This document shows, piece by piece, positions 1 to 11,189 of a stretch of DNA of 60,000 bases. A program made the translations under genes and the position numbers. The notes below the pieces were generated by a model, which had not been told where the DNA came from, made no database searches, and was given only the letters and a program-made list of their open reading frames with translations. How positions within the stretch are numbered: position 1 is the stretch's first letter; each line of letters begins with the position of its first letter. Origin of the DNA: Symsagittifera roscoffensis (Eukaryota; Xenacoelomorpha; Acoela; Convolutidae); assembly GCF_963678635.1 (NCBI RefSeq), contig NC_087069.1:30360776-30420775 (forward strand), read 5' to 3'.

Positions 1-322
1 TATGTTTCTAAATCTAATCTACCTAACTTATTCGGTTTTTTTAATATAAAAAGATAGTTCGAAAAATATTATTCATAATTTTTTGTAATTCTTCTAGACG
101 GTTTGATACGTGTTATCAGAAATTAAAATCACATCGGAGATTACTGATATAGCAAAGGATTTATAAAAACTGAAGCGATTGAGTGTTTGAAAAAAAAACT
201 GAGCTAGCGTTACAGTCTTTTCCCGTGAGTTGGGCCATTTTTTTGGATAATAATTGAAATAAGCTCAACAACCATTGGATAAAAAAATGTATGCCTAATT
301 ACTTACAAATTTTCAAAAATTT
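1..322 (-). repeat. Left copy of ~320-bp direct repeat (putative LTR)
   Basis: This segment recurs almost unchanged at 1655-1985, for example in the shared stretch around the words 'agacgg' and 'cacatcggagatta'. The two copies flank a segment with gag-like reading frames on the minus strand, so they may be the LTRs of a shortened Ty3-like element. The copy may start left of the window. No clear primer-binding site or TG..CA ends were seen, so a simple dispersed repeat is possible. Confidence 0.5.
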
Positions 323-394
323 TTGACTAGAGTTTGACTGGGCTCGGTTAAACTTGACCGAGAGTTTCTCAATCTGATCTAAGTAGGTAGGCTA

Positions 395-625
395 TTACCT
401 AATCCGAAAGTTTTGAGCGGAACTTGACCCCTGATGGGACGCGCTGCCCGCTATTGTCGAGCTTCTCAGTTGCTTTTGTGAACTGGTGGCCGTCTGGGCA
501 CCTTTTGCCTGTAGCAGAGCAGACTGCAGTGTTTCTTCTAGTGTGTTTCCGGGTTGAATACACAACTCACGTTGGATGTCTTCAAAGCGCATTTTAGCAA
601 CAAAAACATCCCTCTCAACCTGTTT
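395..625 (-). pseudogene. Retrotransposon gag fragment
   Basis: The frame reads on the minus strand from an open stretch near 625 to a stop at 395. The peptide has the layout of Ty3/gypsy gag just before the zinc knuckle: a 'RDxFVAKMxxxxIQREL' stretch followed by 'TLEETLQSALLQ', which in the family is the 'TLEKALEIA' helix. It is followed by a Gln/Ser-rich linker and ends before any zinc knuckle. No polymerase domain follows, so it is a remnant. It lies inside the pair of 320-bp direct repeats. Confidence 0.45.
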
Positions 626-804
626 CTCTTGTGTTACTGTTTAACCACACGGGGCTTCCTGACCCGTTAGACGTAAGCAAAAAAACTTTCAGACACTCGC
701 AATCAGAGTGAACTGCGTTGTAGATTTGTAGATGTTTGATATAGTTCTTCTTCTACTTGAATAGTAGAACACAGTTAACATAAGACTCTTTGAAGTTAAT
801 AGCA

Positions 805-1100
805 CTAATGTCTGATGTGGATGGCTTTGAAGAAAAAGTTTCCTGCCTTCGGAACCCAGAGAAAAGAAAAGTCTGGACTTGATGCGTTGATCTGTCTGTA
901 GAAAGAAACTACGTGGTGCAATCCTGGGACCATTTGCCCTTCTCTCTTCATTGATTTCAACAAACTTGCATTCTCACTCGTGCTGACAGCTTCCAGCTTT
1001 GGTGCGGGATCGTCATGAACTTCTCCTGGCGGTTTTAACAATTCTCGAGGATCACATCTCTCCCGCAAAGTGATGGCCAGATTAGAATGTCCGATCCATG
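805..1100 (-). pseudogene. Unidentified minus-strand coding remnant
   Basis: An open minus-strand frame carries a relatively GC-rich stretch with a Pro-Gly-Glu-Val run and charged residues. It lies upstream, in the same orientation, of the gag fragment at 395-625 and between the same direct repeats. It could be the N-terminal part of the same gag. Alternatively it could be an exon of the minus-strand host gene, but the acceptor phase next to it does not match the upstream exon at 2657-2839. No family was recognised. Confidence 0.25.
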
Positions 1101-1654
1101 ACTAACAGCTGCTTGGCTGGTCGGACTACGGCTTGTGCCAGAATACGGTATAGTAATAAGGTCAGTCGAGTTGTCCGAATTCGGAACTGCTGGCTACGCC
1201 ATGTTGAATCTCAGAAGACTCAAACAAAATTAAGACCAAAACTTAATTCAACTTGTAGATATAGATATGTAGATAAGTATATAAATAGTTTCATGACGAA
1301 ACAATTCATATCGACTTAAATCTTACATAAGTTTACAAAGAGTGAATAGAAAATTAAGCTGTAACTTAACAGCGGTGTGATAGGTAGGCAACGACCTTGA
1401 ACTCCAAATTGATTAAATTGACTGAAATGAGTAATGAGTATTAGTGTGCACAGATTTGGTACTGCACCACATCGTTAAATGGCACAGTTGGTAATGTAAC
1501 TACCTTTGCCGGAACTACGAGTGCTTGAAAATTTTCTTTTTTTAAAACAATTTATCCTTTTTTGTTGCTCTACAAAAATAAGTATTACTCAAACGATTCT
1601 GAAAAACTGGAAGCAAGTAAGACATTTCAAAATAGTTAAAATTCGCAAGCTTTA

Positions 1655-1985
1655 AAAATGTTTATATTTCTAATCTACCTAAATTATTCGGATTTTTTTT
1701 TGTATAAAAAAGATAGTTCGAAAAATATTATTCAAAAATTTTTGTAATTCTTCTAGACGGCTTCATACGTGTTATCAGAAATTAAAATCACATCGGAGAT
1801 TAATGATATAGCAAAGGATTTAAAAAAACTGATGCGATTGAGTGTTTGAAAAAAAACTGAGCTAGCGTTACAGTCTATTCCCGTGAATTGAGCCATTTTT
1901 TTTTGGATACCAATTGAAAAAAGCTCAACAAACATTAGATAAGAAAATGTATGCCTATTTTCTTACAAATTTTCAAATTTTTTTG
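1655..1985 (-). repeat. Right copy of ~320-bp direct repeat (putative LTR)
   Basis: This is the second copy of the repeat at 1-322, with scattered substitutions and small A/T-run indels. Similarity ends close to 1985. The spacing between the copies is about 1.66 kb. If the pair are LTRs, this would be the 5' LTR of a minus-strand element. Confidence 0.5.
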
Positions 1986-2256
1986 CAATTTGACAATTCG
2001 GACAAGATGTGTCGCCACTCAGGCCCAAATTTTAAGAGGATCAATTTTCCATATTCACTGTCAAACCATTGAAAAGTTCTTTTTGTGGCAATCAAGTTTT
2101 CAACAAATAGCTGGTAAAGTATTGTAATCGCTTACTTTTAAAATGAGAAAAACTTTCAAGGTAGAAAGCTATATTGCACTGCTGTTGCCCTTTTCTTTAA
2201 CTTTGTTAAGTTATTGAGTAATTCGGAAACCTTTACTCAATGATTGTAATTGTAAT

Positions 2257-2640
2257 CAGGCGCGGATCTAACAACTTCTCGAGGGGGGGGGGGGGGGGGC
2301 TTTTTTGTCGACTTTTTTAGGTCGACCAAATTGATTTTCTGAGGTCTTCCAAATCACTATAAAGACCCTACTTTGACCAAACTTTCTGCCCCGCAGGCAA
2401 ATTTTTGAAAAAAGGCTAAAAGGCGTTTTTAGGCACTTTTTGGAAAATTTTGACCAAAAAATTGCGTTTTTTTTTTGGCGCGCGTCCACTTTAAAATTAG
2501 TATATATTGGCGCCAAAGACGCCTTTAGAAATTTTTTATGGTCCGTCACCATAAATGGATAGTTTAAAATCGTACAAAGGGGGAACCTTTGGGTCGGCAG
2601 GGAGTCGAATCCCTGAGGGGGGAAAAAGTTGCCCCCATAC
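2257..2640 (+). mobile_element. MITE of the GGCGCC/poly-G family, copy 1
   Basis: It begins CAGGCGCGGATCT, followed by a TCTCGAG-poly(G) run, the block 'ggtcgaccaaattgattttctgag', a 'tatatattggcgcc' block and a 'gggtcggcagg' block. The same ordered blocks occur at 44093-44439 and, reversed, at 25007-25384. The right end is not cleanly defined. It stops within about 20 bp of the splice donor of the exon at 2657-2839. The CAGGGGCG termini of better copies suggest a hAT-type non-autonomous element. Confidence 0.55.
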
Positions 2641-2656
2641 TCAGTGGAAAGTGTAC

Positions 2657-2839
2657 CTTGATAGAGATGACTTGAGCTCGTGTTGTTTGTCCTCCTCCTG
2701 TTGGGCGAGTGTGGAGAGGAAGTGTCTGTTGCCCATCTCTAACTCCCTCGCAGTCTTAATTAACACCACCAGCACACTGTCCAACTCCCTACACATTTTT
2801 ACCCTGTCCCCCTCCCTCGTCCCAGGCACCCTACTCTTG
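2657..2839 (-). CDS. Internal exon of an unidentified host gene (third exon seen)
   Basis: This minus-strand exon is distinctly more GC-rich than its surroundings. It is bounded by an acceptor (ctgtag| at 2840-2841) and a donor (AAG|GTACAC at 2655-2656). It encodes about 61 residues rich in Arg, Glu, Lys, Leu and Gln, with the pattern of an alpha-helical or coiled-coil segment ending 'QQEEDKQHELKSSLSR'. It starts with one base of a split codon, which fits the two bases left by the exon at 22182-22394 (AA+C = Asn) and keeps the frame open. The protein was not recognised. The next exon would lie left of 2655, and I did not find a convincing one. Confidence 0.5.
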
Positions 2840-3446
2840 CTACAGTATCTATACAACACAAAACTCAGTATTCTCTCCTCGGGTCGAGCTGCTCAACTTA
2901 TGTTTCGACTTTGGAAATCAACGGTAGAGAAGCAATTTTAGCTCAAGTACAAAACCGAAACAAGCCAGTTTTTGGTTCAAAAAGTCGAAGCATAAATCGA
3001 ACTTCTAGACCCGATACTGCTTATAGAGAGTATATACACAGCACAAAACACAATCTTGGTTGATTTCGAAGTGCAAAAAATCCATCAATACCTTTTAAAC
3101 ATATTTTCAATAGGAAAATATTTAAGAAAATTATCAAAACTAATTTATCCGATCGTCGCTTTTGAAACCCCACGCCCCATTCTCAAGAAAAGAAACTCAC
3201 AGCTTGAAGCCCGTATTTTTTTTCTTAGTAAACTGGGATTAGAGATTCAAAACGGTTGCGTCCAACCGATGCAAAAGTATCGTGAAAGCTTATAATGTAA
3301 GTGAGTTCTAATCTGAATGTTAATTAGTTATGGTTAACTTTATTTTGCCATCAAAGCCGATTTACTACAATGGCTCTTGGGACGGGTATAGTGATAAAAT
3401 CGACTTTGAATTGGCGAAAGGGAAAGAAAGGAAATGAAATAGCGAC

Positions 3447-3795
3447 CGGAACCAATTTATATCCAATAATATTATTGATAGAACTATCTCTGAAAAAATA
3501 TCTCTAACTAACCAATCATGATCCATAACTAACACTTACAATTATTTGTAACGCTGAAACTACTCATAGTTTCAGAAACAGAACAAATTGAATATCAGTT
3601 TGCCAAATTAGTTCCTGATGTCAAATTAGTTCCTGATACCTAACTCGCAAACACCAGTATAGAGTAGATCTATTGAGACTAGGAGATATAAGATTGGTAT
3701 TTGACTAAGAAGTTCCACGAATCTATCCCCCGAAAATAAGATAGCGTGACGAACAGACGATGTACCTTTTCTGAAATTACTCTATGAGTGAACCA
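3447..3795 (+). repeat. 5' LTR of the ~18.5-kb Ty3-like element
   Basis: It matches 21630-21989 over about 350 bp, including 'accaatcatgatcca', 'cctgatacctaactcgcaa' and a shared end 'tctatgagtgarcca'. Both copies contain a hairpin: a 9-bp stem CTGAAACTA/TAGTTTCAG with a 4-nt loop. Similarity stops at the CCA near 3795. The start is approximate because the first 40 bp are diverged. The LTRs differ by substitutions and indels, so the insertion is old. Confidence 0.7.
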
Positions 3796-3814
3796 TACCG
3801 GACTTTAATTAATC

Positions 3815-3831
3815 TGGTGCGACCAAGAGTC
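3815..3831 (+). promoter_or_regulatory. Candidate primer-binding site
   Basis: TGGTGCGACCAAGAGTC starts with TGG about 19 nt after the LTR end and is complementary to a tRNA 3' end of the form ...GGTCGCACCA. The position and TGG start fit a minus-strand primer site. The gap is larger than usual and the tRNA was not identified. Confidence 0.35.
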
Positions 3832-5250
3832 TCAAAGAAGACCTCAACAAATTTAGATTTAGCAAATTCATTAGAATTAGGATGGAAAATACACCACAAA
3901 ATGTTAGAGAGTAGGAAACCTATTGAGTTTCAATAAATTTAATCGGTTGCTTCAAATGATACAGCAATAACGGTCAAAACCCAAAAAACAGACCGAGTCC
4001 ATATAACGTGAAACGACGAAGACTACAACGGTTATTCCTTGAGAAAATTCTCAATGCCGTTGATTTTAGTTCACTAACATGAAATAAAAATTACATGGAG
4101 CAACAAGATTCACACCCCACCCAAGCAAAACACCTCTCCCTCTTAATGATGTATAACCGTATTATAAATTATAATAACGACTGATGAACAAATACAAGTG
4201 TCGTTCTTCTCATTAAATCTGCAGTAACTTTAAAAAATTGTAAAAGGAAAACTTATTTAATAAAAAATACAAAATTACGAAAATTAATTAACAAATTATT
4301 TAAAGTTACTTTTGAATTCTAAACAAATTCGTTGCTTTACAAGGACTCACATCATCATCCTCGCACAATCAAGCTTTCTTGTCCCTCAATCTGAAACATA
4401 ACCATAATCATTTAAAAACTGATGTCAATTAAACCCCTATTTTTTAAATAAACTTCATTTTAAATTTATAATCCTTCTTCAAATTTAAATTTTAAACTTG
4501 AATACTGTCAAGTCTTTCGTTTTTTTTTTGGTGAAAATCTAAAAGTTCTTCAAACCAGATGATCAAGGCTATCCTTGGATCTATATTTTCAATTTTAATT
4601 TTAAACTTTAAATCATTTAAAAAAAATTTGATCATCAAGGCTTCCTTGGATCAATCAGAACAATTTTAGACTCCTCACCGCCTATTAAAATAAAGTCTAA
4701 CGACCTTGAACGTCGATTCACTCTCCAACCTTTACCAACGACCCAAGACAAATAGAAATTTTTGAACAACTAACCAATCTAATTAAGATGGACAGTGAAG
4801 AACTTCGGTCGGTTACTCATCCCTCACTAGAGCCCCTCCTCTTAGTTGACCCAGGCTTGAACACATCATAAATTTATTAGGATGTAAAATAAAACCTAAC
4901 AATTTACTTGTGTTTCTATAATACTTGGAGCTTGTGGATTGATTCACTATTCTCCATCCCTTGATTACAAATCACAACCCTAAGTAAGATTAGGTACATT
5001 TTTCTTTCCAAAAAATTAGACACCGACAAAGTACAAAATCATTCTAACGAAATGATATACTCTCTCTCCAACCCGTTTACACTCGACAACATATGGCCCA
5101 AGATTAGGATAATCTGACAAAATTGTAAGAGCTATCAGTTTAGGAAATATAAAACATAGCCAGTGGATTTCGCAACCGTCACTCGGACATTTATGTCAAG
5201 AGATAATCTAGGAAACAAACAAACAAAAAATACTCCATAATTGATTATTT
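3832..5250 (+). other. Untranslated leader of the Ty3-like element
   Basis: This AT-rich stretch between the LTR and the first gag-like frame has frequent stops in all frames. Two near-repeated phrases, 'gatcaaggctatccttggatc' (about 4561) and 'gatcatcaaggcttccttggatca' (about 4630), lie some 70 bp apart. No gene is seen in it. Confidence 0.4.
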
Positions 5251-5254
5251 CAAA

Positions 5255-6307
5255 ATGAAAGACACGATCTTGCAATTACACCACAGAGACAAAAAAGGAT
5301 ATATCAGGTTGAAGGCAATAATCACCAAGCAAAAACAAATTATTAAACAGATTTGTTTTCAAAATAAAAAAATGCAGTTTTGGAATCTAAGTCAACTACA
5401 AAACAAGAGCTTCAAAAACCTTCGAGATTTAATTGAAATTAAAAATAAGCCAATAAACGACCAAAAATATTTTTCCGATTCAGAATCTACAATATCATCA
5501 TCTATGAACGTTAAACGTAGAATAAAAAACTCATACCTTCGGAAACCACTAAGACTCTCTAGTTGGAATCAACTAATTAACCATATTGAATTTAACACAA
5601 TAACCCTAATACAGAACCAAAAAGGTTCACGCAACCAAAAACACATGACTCCATCAAAATTTGTATAGGTGTACATCATTAACTCAAAACACACTTGTCG
5701 GCGCAGCTCAAAAATGGTTTTCAGTTTTACCTATAGAAATTATAACTTACTGGAAACTATTCACACAAAAAATCTCAAAAATATTTGACTCTGAAAGCGA
5801 TGAACAACATCAAAGAGTTTTATGCAACGAAGTTCCCAGACTTCCAAATAAAACAACAAAATAACACGCAGTAAGAATTGAAACTCAGGTACGAAAAGTT
5901 TATTCTCTTAATACACAAGATTATAAAAACAAGAAATTGACTAAAATCTTAATATTTTTTGTAACACTTTGAAAAACTGCAAAAAGGTTAGCAACACATC
6001 CATCATCAATCTGAGAACGCGACATGGACTGTCAAAACTTTAGTAGATAAGCTAGAACAAGCCGAACTCACAAAGGAACCAGAAGAATCAGAAAAAAAAA
6101 ATTGAAATTAAAATATGTTAAAAACGTTCAAACCACAATTTGATGTAATAATAATTTCCAAGAGTCTGAAAGTGCACTAGCATTGAAAAATTACTCAAAT
6201 CCTTAAAATTTTTGAAAGGAATCCAAATTTCAAAGTCAAATCATCAATAAAAAAATGGTAAAACTATTGTCGCCGATATGGACATAGCATTGCTGAATGC
6301 AGACAAA
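5255..6307 (+). pseudogene. gag, first copy, proximal part
   Basis: A Lys/Gln-rich open frame (5255-5668, 137 codons) is followed in another frame by a capsid-like piece (5661-5864) with 'GAAQKWFSVLP'. It then decays through stops to a zinc-knuckle stretch near 6256-6303 whose first Cys codon has become TAA and which reads NYCRRYGHSIAEC, the family pattern being C-x2-C-x4-H-x4-C. This is the structural protein of an LTR retroelement. It is broken by frameshifts and stops. The copy is cut right after the zinc knuckle by an inverted 333-bp segment. Confidence 0.6.
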
Positions 6308-6640
6308 AACAACGGATGGTTTGACTGTTGATTGTAGTGTTGTTTGTGGGAAAGGAGTGTTTTTAAAACATGGTGCTGTGAGTGTTGGATGCATTGGGGA
6401 AACATTTTGTTGTGTTGCTGTAGGTATTAATTCTACTATTTCTTTGTTTACAAAAATGACGAGTTTTTATGATTCTGTTATATCAGATATCTAGTTCCAT
6501 TAAGTGTTTCCTTTACGATAATGAATGTTGAATTTAAACTATTATTACTTGTCCTATCACTAAATATTGTGTTATAATTTAAGGTTGTGTTATCAGTGGT
6601 TAGTGGATTTACTCATAGGTATTCTTAATGTACAGAGACA
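6308..6640 (-). repeat. Inverted 333-bp segment inside gag copy 1
   Basis: This stretch is the near-perfect reverse complement of 7945-8276. The second gag copy runs through the equivalent point (about 9465-9475) without it, so it is an insertion into the gag copy 1 sequence. The inverted pair could fold into a 333-bp hairpin with a 1.3-kb loop. Confidence 0.85.
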
Positions 6641-7944
6641 ACAAAACAATCTGAACAGACCACAAAAACACAGAGAACAACTTAAACTGTTTTACCAATA
6701 CACAAAAAAAATACAAATTCTAACAAACAAAAATGTTCGAATTAACAATAGCTCAGAAAAACTACCTAAAAACAGCTATAACAATAAACATTCACACCTT
6801 TTGGAATAATTTTCGCGGAAGATTACCGGATTGACCATATTGAGAAAGATATTCACAAAATAGATATAGCAGGTCAAATTGTCAAAACAATCAATACAGA
6901 GACAATTACTTTAGTTCACACTCAATTAGAACTAATTATTCAAACTATAATAGAAACAGTGCATATTCATACTCTCGGAAGAAACACTATTCCAATTATT
7001 GTTCAAAAAATTGTTCAAATGATCGAAATCGTAAATTTTCAAGTAATCAAAATTGAAATTACTCAAAAAATAGACCAAAACATTACTCCATTATTAGACC
7101 ATTTTATAATAATTATCATTATGGATTCAGTGATAATTCTAGAAATAGACACAACCACTATCAGAACATATCAAGAACTTGTTCTCATTCACCACAACGA
7201 AATAATTCTCAATAATCAAGCACACAAAGTCAAAACTACAGAAGCGAAAACATCAAAGACATTTAATCAAGTACCGTCTACAGGTCAAACTATTTCAGAC
7301 CCTCCAGGTATCGATAATACAAAAACATCAGAGCTACAGAATTTCCAGAGATAAACAGAAAACATATACTCGACCACCATCATCCAGGCATCAGTAAAAT
7401 CCCATCATATTACGGAATTTTTACTTTCGAAATTTTACCATCAAAAACACATCAAACACCACACCGAATACAAACATGTAGTAGAATTAGATTTCTCAAA
7501 AGTTTTCATAGAACATATCAAGAAAATTCAACATCAAAATTACCAACCAGCAAGCTCAATGTTCACAATGATGTTTTCTTTATCATCTATAGTTAAATTT
7601 TTATCTTAGAATCAAACGAAGTCTTATAAGTATCACCATCTCAAACATCTCGACATGCAATAGTAAGACAAGAAAACAACCTTCTCTGGCAATTTTTAGA
7701 TTCAGTTTGTGAAACAATCGCCGATATTGAAATATCACTAATTTATAAAAATTGACCCCGCATGGTTCGTAATAGACTGTTTTCATCTCAATTTAGACTC
7801 AGTCTCAACAGCAAGAAAAATTTTTTTTGATGACACACTTCAGACGATGAAACAGTTTTAGCAGACCAAACAGATTGTGTATGGGACCCTTCATTTATTA
7901 TTTAGCTATTTTCCTAACAATATTTTAAGTGAAGCTATTGCCAC
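6641..7944 (+). pseudogene. gag, first copy, distal part
   Basis: This stretch continues the gag copy after the inverted segment and aligns block by block with 9480-10800, for example 'agaccacaaaaacacagagaac' and 'caagtaccgtctacaggtcaaactatttcagaccctccaggtatcgataatacaaa'. It is AT-rich with several frames. The longest (6959-7354) is Ile- and Thr-rich and shows no domain. It is decayed. Confidence 0.5.
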
Positions 7945-8276
7945 TGTCTCTGTACATTAAGATTACCTATGAGTAACTCCACTCACCACTGATAACACAA
8001 CCTTAAATTATAACACAATATTTAGTGATAGGACAAGTAATAATAGTTTAAATTCAACATTCATTATCGTAAAGGAAACACTTAATGGAACTAGATATCT
8101 GATATAACAGAATCATAAAAACTCGTCATTTTTGTAAACAAAGAAATAGTAGAATTAATACCTACAGCAACACAACAAAATGTTTCCCCAATGCATCCAA
8201 CACTCACAGCACCATGTTATAAAAGCACTCCCTTCCCACAAACAACACTACAATCAACAGTCAAACCATCCGTTGT
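7945..8276 (+). repeat. Partner of the inverted 333-bp segment
   Basis: It pairs with 6308-6640 in inverted orientation. A diverged direct equivalent follows the second gag copy at about 10810-11045, so this is probably the parental location of the sequence. Confidence 0.8.
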
Positions 8277-8839
8277 TCTATAATACTCTCATAGGGCTTA
8301 TCAATCAAATAGAACAATAAGTAAAAATGCCAACAACTAAAACAAGACAACCTAACAAACAAAAACAGGTAAACAGAAATAATTTTGCCAATCACAATTA
8401 TGATCTTTTCGCAAATATTACATTAACAATCTAATAGCGAAACCCTTTTACACAACGCAAAATCAATCTCAAGAACGCAATTACACCCTACAGATAACAA
8501 AATCAGTATTTTAATCAGTATTCATTAATGAAAAACGGAAAACTCTAGCAGACAGCACCAAAAATTTACCATTTTTTCAAAAAAACCCAACTAGCTAACA
8601 TGCAACAAAATTCAACTTACAAGTTATACCCAACTATCAAACACAGGAGAATCTTTGAAATGCCAATGAATCCATATCTTATAGGTAGATCACCATCACA
8701 ACTAGTAAACAACTCATGGTGTTCACAGGAAGAGAACCTGAATAATCGGTACAAAACTACCTAAAAGAGGTTACAGCAAATTTAGTTTAAACTTCGGTCC
8801 AGAACCAATAAGCAAACCAATTTATCAAAAATTTTACGG

Positions 8840-11180
8840 GCGTAAAGGAATGTTTCAAAACACACTTGACGGCGCAGCTCAAAAATGATTTTCAGTTTTA
8901 CCTATAGAAATTGAAACTCATTGGAAACTATTCACACCAAAATTCTCAAAAATGTTTGACTCTGAAAGCAATGAACAACATCAAAGAAATTTGTGCAACC
9001 AAATTCCTATACTTCTAATTTAAACAACAAAATAACTCGCAGTAAGAATTGAAACCCTAGTACGAAAAAAAAATTTCACTTAATACAAATGATAAAAAAA
9101 ACACGAAAATGACTGAAATGTTAATAATTTTTGTAACACTTTGAAAAATTGCAAAAAAGTTAGCAACACATCCATCATCAATCTGAGAACCAGACATAGA
9201 CTTTCAAAATTTAGTAGATAAGCTAGAACAAGCCGAAATCACAAAGAAATCAGAAGAAACAGAAAAAGTGAAAATACAATATTTAAAAAAAAAAACGTTC
9301 AAACCACAGCTTCATTTATTATTAAAATGCAAGACTCTGAAAACTAACTAGCAGAAGAAATTACTCAAATCCAAAGGTTTACAAATTCCAAAGTCAAAAC
9401 ATCAATCAAAAAATGGTGCAATTATTGTCGCTGATATGGTCATAGCATTGCTGAACGCAGACAAAAACAACAAACAACTTAAAGGACCACAAAAACACAG
9501 AGAACCAATTATATCTTTCTACCAATACATGAAAAAATATCAAATTTTACCAAATAAAATGTTTAAAATCATAATAGCTCAAGAAAAACATCTCCAAATA
9601 GCTATAGCAATAACAAATCCCAACTCCCCTATCAAAAAAAATTTCCCGCCGAAGATCCCCAGATCGACGAAATTCAGAAAATTATTCACAAAACAGATAT
9701 AGCAGATCAAATTGTCAAAACATCCAAAACAGAAACGATTACTCTAGATCAGACTGAATTAGAAGTAATTATTCAAACTATAATGAAACCGTGCATATTC
9801 AAACTCTCGGAATAGATTCTATTCCAAATATCGTTCGAATGTTCCAAAAAATTGTTCAAATGATTGAAATCGAAACTATTCAAGAAAACAAATTTGAAAT
9901 TACTCGAAAAATAGACCACAAAACTACTCCAATTTTAGGCCATATTATAATAATTATAACAATCGATCCTGTGATAATCCTAGAAATAGACGCAACAATT
10001 ATCAGAACAGATCAAAAATTTATTCCCAGTCACCACATCGAACTAATTCTCAATAATCAAACAAACAAAGTCAAAACTACGTAAGCAGTACACGAAACCA
10101 TCAAAGACATTTAATCAAGTACCGTCTACAGGTCAAACTATTTCAGACCCTCCAGGTATCGATAATACAAAAATATTAGATCTACAGAATTTCAAGTAAA
10201 AAAAACAGAAAACATATACCCGACCACCATCTACCAGGCATCAGGAATATCCTATCATATTACGGAATTTTTACTTTCAAAATTTTACCATCACAAACAC
10301 ATCAAACACCACACCGAATACCAACAAGTATTAGAATTAGATTTCTCAAAAGTTTTCATAGAACACATCAAGAAAGTTCTATATCAAAATTACCAACCAG
10401 CAAGCTCAATGTTCACAATGATGTTTTTTTTATCATCTTTTGTTATATTTCTGTAGTCAAACGAAGTCAAACGAAGTCTTAAAAAAATCACCACCTCAAA
10501 CATCTTGACATGCAATAGTAAGACAAGAAAGCAACCTTTTCTGGCAATTTTTATATTCAGTTTGTGAAACAATCGCCGATAATGAAATATCACTAAGTTA
10601 TAAAAATTGACCTCAAAAAGAAACCTAGAATGGTTCGTAATAGATTATTTTCATCACAAATTAGATTTAATCTCAACAGCAAGAAAACTTTTTGACCATA
10701 CACTTCAGACGATGAAACACTTCTAGCAGACCAAGCAGATTATGTATGGGACCCATAACGGTCTGATTTCTTACTTTGCAATATTCCTAACAATTTTTCA
10801 AGTGCAGCAATTGCCACTATCTCTCAACAAAGATATTACATAAGAGTAACTCCACTCACCACTGATACCACACCTTTAAATTATAACACAATATTCAGTG
10901 ATAGGACAAGTAATAAAAGTTTATATTCAACATTTATAAATACAGAGGAAACACTTAATGGAACCCAGGATAATGGACAAAACCCAGGACAAAACAGGAT
11001 AATGGAACCCCATCACATTTTGTAAACAAAGAAATAGTAGAAACAATACCTACAAAAACATAAACATCAAAACGAGATTCTAAGTAAAATTGCAACCAAC
11101 TCCAATATGAACAATATATACAAAAAAAACAACAAATAAAATACCACCAACAAAAAGAAAACTTGGGCAAACCCACTAAT
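8840..11180 (+). pseudogene. gag, second copy
   Basis: This is a diverged direct duplicate of 5660-8170. It has the same capsid stretch (mutated), and the zinc knuckle region reads KWCNYCR*YGHSIAE with the last Cys changed to Arg. It lacks the inverted insert of copy 1. The interval 8277-8839 before it is AT-rich and holds nothing recognised. Two gag regions in tandem are unusual for the family and probably reflect a duplication inside the element or its recombination with a relative. Confidence 0.55.
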
Positions 11181-11189
11181 CATAGAAAC

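Noticed and set aside
1440-1530. tRNA-like 'tggcacagttggtaa' stretch
   Set aside because: An A-box-like and D-loop-like sequence is present, but there is no B box and the stems do not pair.
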